In this document: positions 1-9,249 of the stretch, one piece after another
Layout of the letters: each line of letters starts with the position of its first letter
How positions within the stretch are numbered: position 1 is the stretch's first letter
Source: Clostridium sp. AM34-11AC
GTDB lineage: Bacteria > Bacillota > Clostridia > Lachnospirales > Lachnospiraceae
Assembly: GCF_003435375.1 (NCBI RefSeq)
Contig: NZ_QWGL01000015.1
Span: forward strand, 11,667 to 75,666
DNA: 64,000 bases
Direction: 5' to 3'
Program-made: the position numbers and the translations under genes
The notes under the pieces: model-generated
The model's database searches: none
What the model saw: the letters and a program-made list of their open reading frames with translations, nothing else
Told to the model about the DNA's origin: nothing

Positions 1-1088
1 CCATCAAGGCATCCGGCAATACAGGCATCATCGGCGTTGGCTTCGATAAATCTGACGCGATCATGAACCTTATCAACGACGGATATCTTCTCTGCACAAT
101 GGCTCAGAACCCGGATCTCATGGGTAGAGACGGTGTTGAGGCAGCTGTCCGCGCACTTCAGGGCGAAACCTTTGGCGGTCTTGTAACGGATACAGGTGTC
201 TCTGTCATCAAGGCAGGCAACACTGAGGATGCAGCAGGAACAACCGACGTGACAGCAACAAAGGACTGGAAGATCGCGCTGATCACCATGGACTCCATCG
301 ACCAGCACTGGGTAACCTTAAATGAGGGCGCTCAGGCAGAGGCAAAGGCACTTGGCGTGACAGTGAGCTTCATGTCCCCGAACACAAAGGACGACGCTCA
401 GCAGATCGAGTGTGTGAACAACGCAGTCGCAGGCGGCTATGAGGCGATCATCGTAGCAGCAAACGGCCCGGATGCGATCTCTTCCGCATTAAAGGAAGCA
501 GCTTCCACAGGCGTGAAGATCGTGTATGTTGACTCTCCGGCAAACGTAGAGGCAGAGGCAACCTTCTCCACAGACAACGAGGCAGCTGGTAAGACAGCAG
601 GCGATGAGATGATCAAGGCTCTCGAGGCAGCAGGCATCACATCCGGTAAGATCGGTATCGTAAACGTAAACGCAGCAACAGATTCCACAGTCAAGAGAGA
701 AGCTGGTTTCCGCTCCGCATTTGAAGGAAAAGGTTACGAGCTTATGGAGACTCAGTACGGCGAAGGTGATGCAGCGAAGTCCCAGACCATCGCTGAAAAC
801 TACATCACACAGGGCGTTGTCGGCATCTTCGGCTGCAACGAAGGTTCCACGACTGGTACCGGTAATGCGATTAAGGCATCCGGAAAGACAGATATCGTAG
901 GCGTTGGCTTCGATAAATCCGATGCGATCATGAACCTCATCAATGACGGATATCTCCTCTGCACAATGGCTCAGAACCCTGATGTTATGGGTAAAGAGGG
1001 CGTAAAGGCAGCAGTGAGAGCGTTAGAGGGCGAAGAACTCGGCGGCGCTGTCAGCGATACAGGCGTATCTGTTCTGAAAAAGAACTGA
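1..1088 (+). CDS. Sugar ABC substrate-binding protein, tandem duplicated (5' truncated)
   Basis: The reading frame is open from the first base of the window, so the true start lies upstream. The protein is a periplasmic-binding-protein type 1 (ribose/xylose-like) sugar receptor. It contains the end of one receptor domain, then a Thr/Ala-rich linker, then a complete second domain. The stretch GVGFDKSDAIMNLINDGY occurs twice, 289 codons apart (ATG codons at 63 and 930), and the flanking DNA is also clearly similar, so this is an internal duplication. The linker (NTEDAAGTTDVTATKD) resembles the low-complexity spacer that normally follows the lipid-anchored Cys of such receptors, which suggests the mature part was duplicated whole. 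The lyxose isomerase operon follows, so a pentose or hexose ligand is likely. The family call is firm; the ligand is inferred. Confidence 0.85.
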   Translation, partial: IKASGNTGIIGVGFDKSDAIMNLINDGYLLCTMAQNPDLMGRDGVEAAVRALQGETFGGLVTDTGVSVIKAGNTEDAAGTTDVTATKDWKIALITMDSIDQHWVTLNEGAQAEAKALGVTVSFMSPNTKDDAQQIECVNNAVAGGYEAIIVAANGPDAISSALKEAASTGVKIVYVDSPANVEAEATFSTDNEAAGKTAGDEMIKALEAAGITSGKIGIVNVNAATDSTVKREAGFRSAFEGKGYELMETQYGEGDAAKSQTIAENYITQGVVGIFGCNEGSTTGTGNAIKASGKTDIVGVGFDKSDAIMNLINDGYLLCTMAQNPDVMGKEGVKAAVRALEGEELGGAVSDTGVSVLKKN

Positions 1089-1338
1089 TGTAACTGTGTA
1101 CGGAACAGTTACGAACTGATAAAGAATTTCAATGGTTACAGTTCGTGCAGCGCATGAATGATGGCCCTGAATGAAAGAAAAGGTGCCGGGCAGGAAAATA
1201 AACTGGAAACCGGCACGAAAATGAATTAAAATAACGGTAGCTTCCGCGCGACGGACAGTTACTGAACCATGTAACGCAATGGAACGCCGGGCCGAAAGGA
1301 TCGGCGTTCCTGCATATAAGGGACAGGAGGACATTTGT

Positions 1339-2025
1339 ATGAAACGCAGTGAGATCAACGCGGCTTTAAAAGAGATGGAACAGATGATCAGGGAATACCG
1401 ATTTGCGATCCCGCCGTTCTGTAATTTCACACCGGAAGAGTGGAAGGAAAAAGGCCATGATTACGATGAGATCCGTGACAATATGTTAGGCTGGGATATC
1501 ACAGACTACGGTCTCGGGGACTTCGATAAGGTCGGGTTTTCCCTGATCACGATCCGCAACGGCAACCTGAAGATGAAGGACAAATACACAAAGACATATG
1601 CGGAAAAACTCCTGTACATCAAAGAGGGACAGTACTCCCCGATGCACTTCCACTGGTCCAAGATGGAGGACATCATCAACCGCGGCGGCGGAAATGTTCT
1701 GATCCGTGTATATAATTCCACAAAGGATGAGGACCTTGATAAAGTGAACGATGTCCATGTCCATGTGGATGGAAGAGAGATGGTCGTTCCGGCCGGCACC
1801 CATGTGCGCCTGACTCCCGGTGAGAGCATTTCCATCTACCCGTACATGTACCATGATTTCGAGGTGGAAGAGGGAACCGGTCCGGTCCTTTTAGGAGAAG
1901 TCAGCCAGTGCAACGACGATAACGTGGATAACCGTTTCTATGAGAAGATGGGAAGATTCCCGGAGATCGAGGAGGATGAAGCACCGTACCGTTTGCTCTG
2001 CAACGAGTATCCGGAGGCAAAATAG
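1339..2025 (+). CDS. D-lyxose isomerase (cupin)
   Basis: A 228-aa protein of the D-lyxose isomerase family, which interconverts D-lyxose with D-xylulose and usually also D-mannose with D-fructose, using a divalent metal in a cupin barrel. Visible metal-ligand candidates are H103, H105 and E110 in HFHWSKMED, plus H172 in MYHDFE. The start at 1339 is chosen because AGGAGG (1325-1330) lies 8 bases upstream; an in-frame upstream ATG at 1279 has no such site. A short inverted repeat (1183-1189 with 1210-1216) without a T-run lies between the receptor gene and this one, so read-through from the transporter operon is possible. The next gene begins at the base after the stop codon, so translation is probably coupled. 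Confidence 0.85.
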   Translation: MKRSEINAALKEMEQMIREYRFAIPPFCNFTPEEWKEKGHDYDEIRDNMLGWDITDYGLGDFDKVGFSLITIRNGNLKMKDKYTKTYAEKLLYIKEGQYSPMHFHWSKMEDIINRGGGNVLIRVYNSTKDEDLDKVNDVHVHVDGREMVVPAGTHVRLTPGESISIYPYMYHDFEVEEGTGPVLLGEVSQCNDDNVDNRFYEKMGRFPEIEEDEAPYRLLCNEYPEAK

Positions 2026-3072
2026 ATGGTAGATCAGAGAACACTGATGGCGGTCTGCGGTCATATGGATCAGGTCGCCGGAGTCCGTCATATGGAATTT
2101 CAGGATGGGCGGGCAGCGGGACTTCGCTGTGCGATGATCCATAATGGACCGCTGGAGCTTCCGCTGATGCTCGATAAATGCCTGGACCCGGCCTGGATCC
2201 GGTATAAGGGGATCAACTTAAGTCTCCTCACAAAACCGGGACTTCAGGGGAGAAATCCCTATGATACTGCGGGAGACGAGGCGGTGCGCTCCATTATGGG
2301 CGGCGCGATGTTCACCTGCGGCCTTGGAAATGTCCACGGAAACCGGGTGGTGGACGGTGTGGAATATCCGGTTCACGGACGGATGAGAACAACCCCGGCG
2401 GAAAAGATCTCCATGGACGCGTTCTGGGAGAACGGGGAGTATAAGATTTTGGTGTCCGGGGAGATGCGGGAGGCACAGATCTTTGGTGAAAACCTGGTGC
2501 TCAGACGAACGATTGAGACGACTTACGGCAGCCGGGAGATCGTATTCACGGACGAGATCGAAAATCAGGGCTTTGAGAATCAGCCGCTCTGCTTTCTCTA
2601 TCACTGCAATGCCGGATATCCGTTTCTGGTGCCGGGGCTGCGGGTCGTGATGCCATCGATCTTCTGCGGTCCGAGAGATGCGGACGCAAAGGCAGGCGCG
2701 GCGGCCTGGAACATCATGGAGGAGCCGGTGGAGCATGCGCCGGAGCAGGTATTCCAGCATGAGCTGGCAGCGGATCGTAATGGAAATACGTTTGCGGCAT
2801 TTGTCAATGACGAGCTGCAGATCGGGCTCTGCATTCGTTTTGAAAAATCTGTGATCCCCTACCTGACCCAGTGGAAGAGTCTGGCAGCCGGCGATTTTGC
2901 GATGGCGCTGGAGCCGACAAACTGTGGGTTTGACGGGCGTGCCGGGGCGACGGAAATTCTAAAGCCATTTGAAAAACATGTAAACCGGATCCGATTCCAG
3001 ATCCTGGACGGAGAAGACGAAATTGAATTACTTGAACGTGAGTGCAGGGAGGTATTGGAATGTACGATGTGA
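2026..3072 (+). CDS. DUF4432 aldose-1-epimerase-like protein
   Basis: A 348-aa protein of the DUF4432 / galactose-mutarotase-like superfamily, expected to have a beta-sandwich that binds a sugar and assists anomer interconversion. Features typical of the group are GGAMFTCGLGNVHGN, the paired HGRMRTTPA segment near residue 118 and the C-terminal ALEPTNCGFDGR stretch. The ATG directly abuts the stop of the lyxose isomerase gene, and CGGAGG at the end of that gene serves as the ribosome binding site. The following fructokinase gene overlaps its last 13 bases. The context supports supplying the right anomer of lyxose, mannose or fructose to the isomerase and kinase. The exact substrate is not known from sequence. 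Confidence 0.75.
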   Translation: MVDQRTLMAVCGHMDQVAGVRHMEFQDGRAAGLRCAMIHNGPLELPLMLDKCLDPAWIRYKGINLSLLTKPGLQGRNPYDTAGDEAVRSIMGGAMFTCGLGNVHGNRVVDGVEYPVHGRMRTTPAEKISMDAFWENGEYKILVSGEMREAQIFGENLVLRRTIETTYGSREIVFTDEIENQGFENQPLCFLYHCNAGYPFLVPGLRVVMPSIFCGPRDADAKAGAAAWNIMEEPVEHAPEQVFQHELAADRNGNTFAAFVNDELQIGLCIRFEKSVIPYLTQWKSLAAGDFAMALEPTNCGFDGRAGATEILKPFEKHVNRIRFQILDGEDEIELLERECREVLECTM

Positions 3073-4010
3073 TCGCTCTTGGTGAGCTTCTGATCGATTT
3101 TGCGGCGAAGGAGACGGACTCGGACGGCTATCCGACGATGAAGGCGAATCCGGGCGGAGCGCCGGGAAATTTCCTTGCAGCATTGAATAAATATGGGGCA
3201 AAGACTGCATTCCTCGGAAAAGTCGGGGATGATGCGTTCGGAAAGCTCCTCTTAAAGACATTTGAGAAAGCCGGGATCGAGACAAAGGGGATCGTGACGG
3301 ATCCGTCAGTGTTTACGACGCTGGCGTTCGTGACCTTCTCGCCGGAGGGAGACCGTTCCTTCAGCTTTGCGAGAAAACCGGGAGCGGATACGAGATTGAG
3401 CTTTGAGGAGATCGATCTTACCATGATCGATGAGGCATCGGTGTTTCACTTCGGAACCCTGAGTCTTACCGATGATCCGGTCCGCACGGCGACGAAAAAG
3501 TGTGTGGAATATGCGAAGCGACAGGGAAAACTCATCACGTTTGATCCGAATTTAAGGCTTCCGCTCTGGGAGACGCCGGACGCGGCGAAAGAGCAGATCT
3601 TATGGGGACTGGCACATGCCGATGTTGTGAAGATCAGTGACGAGGAAGTGGAGTTCCTCTGGGGGATCACGGATGAGAAGGAGGCGGCGAAGAAGCTCCT
3701 CGATGAGTTCGGAATCCGCCTCGCGATGATCACGATGGGACCGAAGGGGGCGTATCTGGCAAACCAGAACGGCGCTGCATACGCAAAGTGCCCGGAGGTA
3801 AAACCGATCGATACGACAGGAGCCGGGGATATCTTCGGAGGAAGCGCGGTGTCCAGACTGTTAAAGAACGGAAAAGCGCCGGAAGAGCTCAGCACGGAAG
3901 AACTTGGATTTATCGGTCAGTTCGCCTGCACAGCGGCAAGCATCTCCACGACACAGTCGGGCGGGATCCCGAGTATTCCGGAGGAAGCGGCGGTTCTGGA
4001 CCGGATGTAA
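3060..4010 (+). CDS. PfkB-family fructokinase
   Basis: A 316-aa ribokinase/PfkB-fold sugar kinase. The N-terminal signature NPGGAPGNFLAALNKYGA (about residues 30-47) and the C-terminal DTTGAGD motif (GAGD at 254-257, with the catalytic base D257) are intact. The order of motifs and the GGAPGN form are typical of bacterial fructokinases (fructose + ATP to fructose 6-phosphate), although a related ketose such as xylulose cannot be excluded. The start at 3060 follows AGGGAGGT at 3046-3053; a GTG at 3042 is less likely. It overlaps the preceding gene by 13 bases. With lyxose isomerase it completes a short route, mannose to fructose to fructose 6-phosphate. Confidence 0.85.
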   Translation: MYDVIALGELLIDFAAKETDSDGYPTMKANPGGAPGNFLAALNKYGAKTAFLGKVGDDAFGKLLLKTFEKAGIETKGIVTDPSVFTTLAFVTFSPEGDRSFSFARKPGADTRLSFEEIDLTMIDEASVFHFGTLSLTDDPVRTATKKCVEYAKRQGKLITFDPNLRLPLWETPDAAKEQILWGLAHADVVKISDEEVEFLWGITDEKEAAKKLLDEFGIRLAMITMGPKGAYLANQNGAAYAKCPEVKPIDTTGAGDIFGGSAVSRLLKNGKAPEELSTEELGFIGQFACTAASISTTQSGGIPSIPEEAAVLDRM

Positions 4011-4045
4011 AGAAAGACAAATTCGGCTTTTTATTGAAATTCTGC

Positions 4046-4074
4046 TGTACACATCTTCGGAATCCCGATATAAT
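4046..4074 (+). promoter_or_regulatory. Probable promoter of EamA gene
   Basis: TGTACA at 4046-4051, a 17-base spacer and a perfect TATAAT at 4069-4074, about 80 bases upstream of the transporter start codon. The -35 box is weak. Confidence 0.5.
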
Positions 4075-4155
4075 TCAAATGTCAGGGCAGCAGGTCCAGA
4101 CGGGTAGGCTGCAATGACGGTATTATGAAGATCGATCGATTATCTGGAGGGTGTT

Positions 4156-5049
4156 ATGACAGACACAAAGGACAAGAAGAGAGAAAAACTTGGAATTCTC
4201 TGCTGCACGGCGGGGGCGACGAGCTGGGGACTTTCAGGAACCTGCAGTGAGGCGCTGTTTTCCCAGTACCCGGTAGATACGACATGGGTGACGGCGGTGA
4301 GAATGACATCAGCGGGGATCATATTGCTGTTTCTTGCGTTTGCGAAGCACAGTCTGAATCTGAAAGAACTTGGAAAAGACAAAAAAGGGCTTATAGAGAT
4401 CATTCTGTTTGCCATTGCGGGTCTGGCGCTCTGCCAGTACGCGTACCTCAGCGCCATCAAATGGACGAATTCCGGAACCGCAACGGTGATCCAGAATCTA
4501 TCCATTGTATTTATCGCAGTCTATGTCTGCCTGACCACAAGGACAGCACCGGATAAACGGACCGTAATCTGTATTTTTCTGGCGCTGTTTGGTGTCTGGC
4601 TTCTCGCCACTGGCGGAAAGCCCGGAAACATGGAGCTCACACCGAGGGGGCTCTTCTGGGGACTCATGGCCGGAATCGGCGCGGCAAGCTACTCCCTGCT
4701 TTCCAGAGCACCGGTAAAACATCGTGGAAGTATCCCTGTGTCCGGAATGGGGATGTTCATCGGCGGGATCGCTCTGTCCCTGATCGCCCAGAGCTGGAGG
4801 ATCCCGGCAAGTCTGGACGGACGGGCGATGCTCTATATGGCGGTGATCGTCCTGCTTGGGACTGTCGGTGCGTTTACGTTATTCCTTCAGGGGATCGCTC
4901 TGGTAGGCCCCGTAAAAGCGGCACTCCTGTCCTGTCTGGAACCTTTGACTGCGGCAACCTTGTCTGTCGTCTGGCTGCACTCCAGCTTTTCTCCGACGGA
5001 TCTGATCGGGTTTGCGTGTATTCTTGCAACGGTAGTGCTGATGAGATAG
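4156..5049 (+). CDS. EamA/DMT-family membrane transporter
   Basis: A 297-aa inner-membrane protein with ten hydrophobic segments arranged as two EamA repeats, the usual form of drug/metabolite transporters that export amino acids or other small metabolites. The N-terminal LGILCCTAGATSWGLSGTCS and the repeat-2 start GLFWGLMAGIGAASYSLLSRAP are characteristic of the family. The ATG at 4156 is preceded by CTGGAGG (4144-4150). It has its own promoter and no operon partner in the window. The substrate cannot be told from sequence. Confidence 0.85.
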   Translation: MTDTKDKKREKLGILCCTAGATSWGLSGTCSEALFSQYPVDTTWVTAVRMTSAGIILLFLAFAKHSLNLKELGKDKKGLIEIILFAIAGLALCQYAYLSAIKWTNSGTATVIQNLSIVFIAVYVCLTTRTAPDKRTVICIFLALFGVWLLATGGKPGNMELTPRGLFWGLMAGIGAASYSLLSRAPVKHRGSIPVSGMGMFIGGIALSLIAQSWRIPASLDGRAMLYMAVIVLLGTVGAFTLFLQGIALVGPVKAALLSCLEPLTAATLSVVWLHSSFSPTDLIGFACILATVVLMR

Positions 5050-5183
5050 AAAAAAATTACGGGCTTTTCCCGGATAGCTGTGTAGTCCTGTTATCGCGGA
5101 TGTTGAGGATCAGGCCAGCAGACAGCCGGAACATTTTACATGTTTTAACCGTATTTCCCACCTTTATTTTGCCAGATTTTTAC

Positions 5184-5213
5184 TTTACAATTCCTATAAA
5201 AAAATGTTATACT
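5184..5213 (+). promoter_or_regulatory. Promoter of the mgtE leader
   Basis: TTTACA (5184-5189) and TATACT (5208-5213) with an 18-base spacer and a TGT extension before the -10 box. It would start a leader transcript of roughly 400 bases ahead of mgtE. Confidence 0.7.
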
Positions 5214-5303
5214 GCTGTGTGCGGAAAAAGATATCTGTGCGCAGCAGTTTCCTTTTTTCGCAGAGAATATTTAAAACCAAGAAATTTTACGGAGGTGAAT
5301 TGC

Positions 5304-5393
5304 ATGGATAGTTGCGATAGTACAGGGCGAAGTACGAAATGCGGTGTGAAAAACAGACAGGCGCAGAATGCGGCTATCGGTGCGATGATGTAA
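5304..5393 (+). CDS. 29-aa leader peptide upstream of mgtE
   Basis: A short ORF with a strong ribosome binding site (GGAGGT at 5291-5296, 7 bases from the ATG). It encodes a 29-residue Cys- and Asp-containing peptide beginning MDSCDSTGRSTKCGVKN and ending GAMM. I do not recognise the peptide. It lies between the leader promoter and a Rho-independent terminator that precedes mgtE. Its coding sequence contains the GCGGTGT segment (5341-5347) that can pair with the antiterminator strand. Ribosome progress on the ORF would therefore alter leader folding. A regulatory role like that of the mgtA leader peptides is an inference. Confidence 0.6.
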   Translation: MDSCDSTGRSTKCGVKNRQAQNAAIGAMM

Positions 5394-5513
5394 TCCTCTG
5401 ATAGCTGGATTCCATATTGAGATGTCTCGAGAACACCGCAAGGGAACGGCCTGTCCATCACAGCGATGTATGGTTGGACCCCGCCAGGAATGATCCTGGG
5501 CGGTGTTCTTTTT
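5337..5513 (+). promoter_or_regulatory. Attenuator-like leader of mgtE
   Basis: Three mutually exclusive segments are visible. GAACACCGC (5431-5439) can pair with GCGGTGTTC (5500-5508), which is part of the 3' side of the terminator, or its ACACCGC core can pair with GCGGTGT (5341-5347) inside the leader ORF. A stem CGGCTATC/GATAGCTG (5371-5378 with 5400-5407) lies between them. GACAGGC (5356-5362) can pair with GCCTGTC (5449-5455), which would form a pseudoknot with the first pairing. This is the architecture of an attenuator or riboswitch. It does not match the M-box consensus that I know for mgtE genes. Confidence 0.6.
5478..5513 (+). terminator. Rho-independent terminator in mgtE leader
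   Basis: The stem CCGCCAGGA/TCCTGGGCGG (one bulged G) with an ATGA loop is followed by TGTTCTTTTT. It lies about 110 bases upstream of mgtE, so it should act as an attenuator rather than as the end of a gene. Confidence 0.75.
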
Positions 5514-5623
5514 GTTGCCGAAATTCAGGCAATTCGATCAGGAGGCGTGAAGATACACACAGTCCTGATGATAAGAAGTAACTGGACAGATAAAAGACAG
5601 TTACAACGGAAAAGGAGGCAGAA

Positions 5624-7021
5624 ATGGAAACAGAAGTTTTAAAAGAACAACATTATGTGGAAGAACTGGTCGATATCATCCGAAGCGGACTTCCGAAAGA
5701 GCAGCTGATCGACCGGTTATCCGATTATCATGATAACGATATCGCGGATGCCCTCACGAAGTTGACACCGGATGAGAGGCGGGAACTCTATCCGCTGATC
5801 GGTGTGGAGCGGGTTGCGGAGATCTTCGCGTACTTAGATGACGCGGAGCCGTACCTGAAGGAGCTTCCGATCGAGAGCGCCGCAAAGATCGTCTCCGAGA
5901 TGGACTCCGACGATGCGGTGGATGTCCTGGAAGAGATGGATGCGACGACGAAGCATAAGATCGTCGGCATGCTGGATAAGGAAGCCAGCGAGGATGTAAG
6001 ACTCCTGTTCTCATACGATGAGGATGAGATCGGTAGCCGCATGACTACCAACTTTATTATGATCCACAATAACCTGACGATCCGTCAGGCGATGCGGGAA
6101 CTGATCGAGCAGGCAGGGGAAAACGACAATATCTCCACGATCTATGTGATCGATGACGAGGATAAATTTTACGGTGCGATCGATCTGAAGGACCTGATCA
6201 TCGCAAGAGAGTATACGGACCTTGAGGACCTGATCAGCCACTCGTATCCGTATGTCAAGGATCATGAAAAGGTTGCGGACTGTATCGAGCAGATCAAGGA
6301 TTACGCCGAGGATTCCATCCCGGTACTGCAGGAAGACGGAACGATCGCCGGTATCATCACATCCCAGGATATCGTTGAGGCCGTGGATGATGAGATGGGC
6401 GAAGATTACGCGAAATTAGCCGGTTTGACTGCGGAGGAGGACCTGAACGAGAAACTGACGGAGAGCGTGAAAAAGAGACTTCCGTGGCTGGTCATTCTGT
6501 TATTCCTGGGCATGGTAGTATCTTCCGTTGTGGGCGCTTTTGAGGCTGTCGTTGCGGTGATCCCGATCGTCATGTGCTTCCAGTCCCTGATCCTCGACAT
6601 GGCAGGAAACGTCGGAACACAGTCCCTGGCTGTTACGATCCGTGTGCTTATGGATGAGGAACTGACCGCAAAGCAGAAGCTTATGCTTGTTGTGAAAGAG
6701 ATGAAGATCGGCTTCGTGAACGGACTGTTTCTTGGGGTTATGGCGTGGCTTTTCCTCGGAATCTATATCTGCGTGATCAAGGGATATCCGATCCATCATG
6801 CGCTGCTTGTCTCCGGCTGTGTCGGAATCGCGCTTGTGACAGCGATGGTGATCTCCAGTATGGTCGGCACACTGATCCCGATGTTCTTTAAGAAGATTAA
6901 CGTAGACCCGGCAGTTGCGTCCGGCCCGCTGATCACGACGGTGAACGACCTTGTCGCAATTGTGGTTTATTATGGACTGGCGATGTTATTCCTGGTCGAT
7001 CTGCTGCATGTGACGGGCTGA
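5624..7021 (+). CDS. mgtE: Magnesium transporter MgtE
   Basis: A 465-aa Mg2+ channel of the MgtE/SLC41 family. An acidic N domain of repeated helices (about residues 1-130, e.g. LDDAEPYLKELPIESAAKIV) is followed by a CBS-domain pair (about 130-255, with SYPYVKDHEKVADCIEQI and SIPVLQEDGTIAGIIT). A five-helix membrane part (about 280-460) contains the conserved DMAGNVGTQSLA pore segment and a C-terminal NDLVAIVVYYGLA helix. The N and CBS domains act as the cytoplasmic Mg2+ sensor in this family. The ATG follows AAAAGGAGG. The gene is monocistronic and lies behind the attenuator-like leader, so expression probably responds to Mg2+ or a related signal. Confidence 0.95.
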   Translation: METEVLKEQHYVEELVDIIRSGLPKEQLIDRLSDYHDNDIADALTKLTPDERRELYPLIGVERVAEIFAYLDDAEPYLKELPIESAAKIVSEMDSDDAVDVLEEMDATTKHKIVGMLDKEASEDVRLLFSYDEDEIGSRMTTNFIMIHNNLTIRQAMRELIEQAGENDNISTIYVIDDEDKFYGAIDLKDLIIAREYTDLEDLISHSYPYVKDHEKVADCIEQIKDYAEDSIPVLQEDGTIAGIITSQDIVEAVDDEMGEDYAKLAGLTAEEDLNEKLTESVKKRLPWLVILLFLGMVVSSVVGAFEAVVAVIPIVMCFQSLILDMAGNVGTQSLAVTIRVLMDEELTAKQKLMLVVKEMKIGFVNGLFLGVMAWLFLGIYICVIKGYPIHHALLVSGCVGIALVTAMVISSMVGTLIPMFFKKINVDPAVASGPLITTVNDLVAIVVYYGLAMLFLVDLLHVTG

Positions 7022-7054
7022 TATCAGATGAAATAAAAATGTGAATAAATATAG

Positions 7055-7097
7055 AAAAAATGGGCGATCCTAAGGATATCAGGATGGTCCATTTTTT
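7055..7097 (+). terminator. Terminator after mgtE
   Basis: AAAAAATGG (7055-7063) pairs with CCATTTTTT (7089-7097), with an inner GATCCT/AGGATG stem. The A-run and T-run make it potentially bidirectional. An imperfect palindrome (AACAGGAAATTCC with GGAATTCTCTGTT) follows at 7101-7128, and a similar GTAACAGGAAATTC sequence recurs near 13934. The remainder up to the enolase promoter holds nothing else I can identify. Confidence 0.75.
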
Positions 7098-7225
7098 ATG
7101 CAACAGGAAATTCCGAGGAATTCTCTGTTACATAAAAAAGCACACTCTTTTCTATTCCGGGGATTGCCGATCAATTTATGGTAACGACAACTTTTTTCAA
7201 TTGGATGTTTTGGCATACGATCCTC

Positions 7226-7254
7226 TTGAACTGAAAATGATGCTATGATAAAAT
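7226..7254 (+). promoter_or_regulatory. Enolase promoter
   Basis: TTGAAC (7226-7231), a 17-base spacer and TAAAAT (7249-7254), giving a 5' UTR of about 155 bases before eno. Confidence 0.6.
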
Positions 7255-7344
7255 CATGATGGTTAGAAAAAACTAACCGAAATACTGGCTGGCATTTCCT
7301 AAACATGTGCAGGTGGTTGATTTCGCAGGTGGACAGATCAATAG

Positions 7345-8712
<1,368 letters not shown>

Positions 8713-8774
8713 GACAGATTTATAATATAAAATAGATATTCTCCAACTAAAACTTAAGGTATGATTGCACGAAG

Positions 8775-8813
8775 AGATCCCCGACGGCTGATGAGGCTAT
8801 TGGGGGTCTTTTT
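8775..8813 (+). terminator. Terminator after eno
   Basis: AGATCCCC (8775-8782) pairs with GGGGGTCT (8802-8809), followed by a T-run ending at 8813. Confidence 0.75.
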
Positions 8814-8863
8814 ATGGTGTGAACCCGAAAATCGCAGCCGATAGAGTACCTTGTAGGTTTACA

Positions 8864-9005
8864 GTTACTGTACACGGGTAGGAATTTTCTGAACTGAAAA
8901 TTCCGTACAATACAGTGGTGGTAGTGGATTTTGCCGATTCGGAATGCGAAGCATCGGCAAAATCCTGTTACAGTGCGCGGGCATGGAGTGCCCGTGTACT
9001 GTAAC
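8864..9005 (+). repeat. Dispersed 142-bp three-hairpin repeat (family A), copy 1
   Basis: The element begins GTTACTGTACACGGG and ends CCCGTGTACTGTAAC; these ends are inverted repeats with one mismatch. Inside are three consecutive hairpins: GGAATTTTC with GAAAATTCC; GGATTTTGCCGAT with ATCGGCAAAATCC; and GTTACAGT...GGGCA with TGCCC...ACTGTAAC. A second full-length copy of the same 142-bp length lies at 44078-44219, and fragments lie at 16919-16958 and (opposite strand) 52363-52427. The stretch 9006-9249 downstream shows nothing I can identify beyond AT-rich sequence ahead of the pseudogene. Confidence 0.8.
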
Positions 9006-9249
9006 AGTTTACAGGATTTTAATAATATTTTATGGTCTGGTCCATTGTCTTATTGAAAGGAATATGTTATCTTAGAGCCAGATATAAAGATCAATGTCTT
9101 TATTATCTCAGGCAAAGTTTCTATACATCTAAAATTCTAAATTTCTTAGCTGAAAACAGCATCTGATGGCTCTTTGCTAAACACCCAATGAAAACAAGCA
9201 GGGAGGAATCGGAAAGATCTTCCTGCCGCACACAGGAAAGGAAGATTGA

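Noticed and set aside
1183..1216. Terminator between the sugar receptor and lyxose isomerase genes
   Set aside because: The GTGCCGG/CCGGCAC stem has no T-run on either strand, so termination is unlikely.
3788..4117. 109-aa ORF overlapping the end of the fructokinase gene
   Set aside because: It is an out-of-frame shadow of the kinase gene with no ribosome binding site and Arg/Gly-rich composition.
5220..5520. M-box (ykoK) Mg2+ riboswitch upstream of mgtE
   Set aside because: I could not find the conserved M-box segments; the leader instead has a short ORF and different pairings. An Infernal scan would settle it.
7060..7248. 62-aa ORF downstream of mgtE
   Set aside because: It overlaps the mgtE terminator and a palindrome, lacks a ribosome binding site and resembles no protein.
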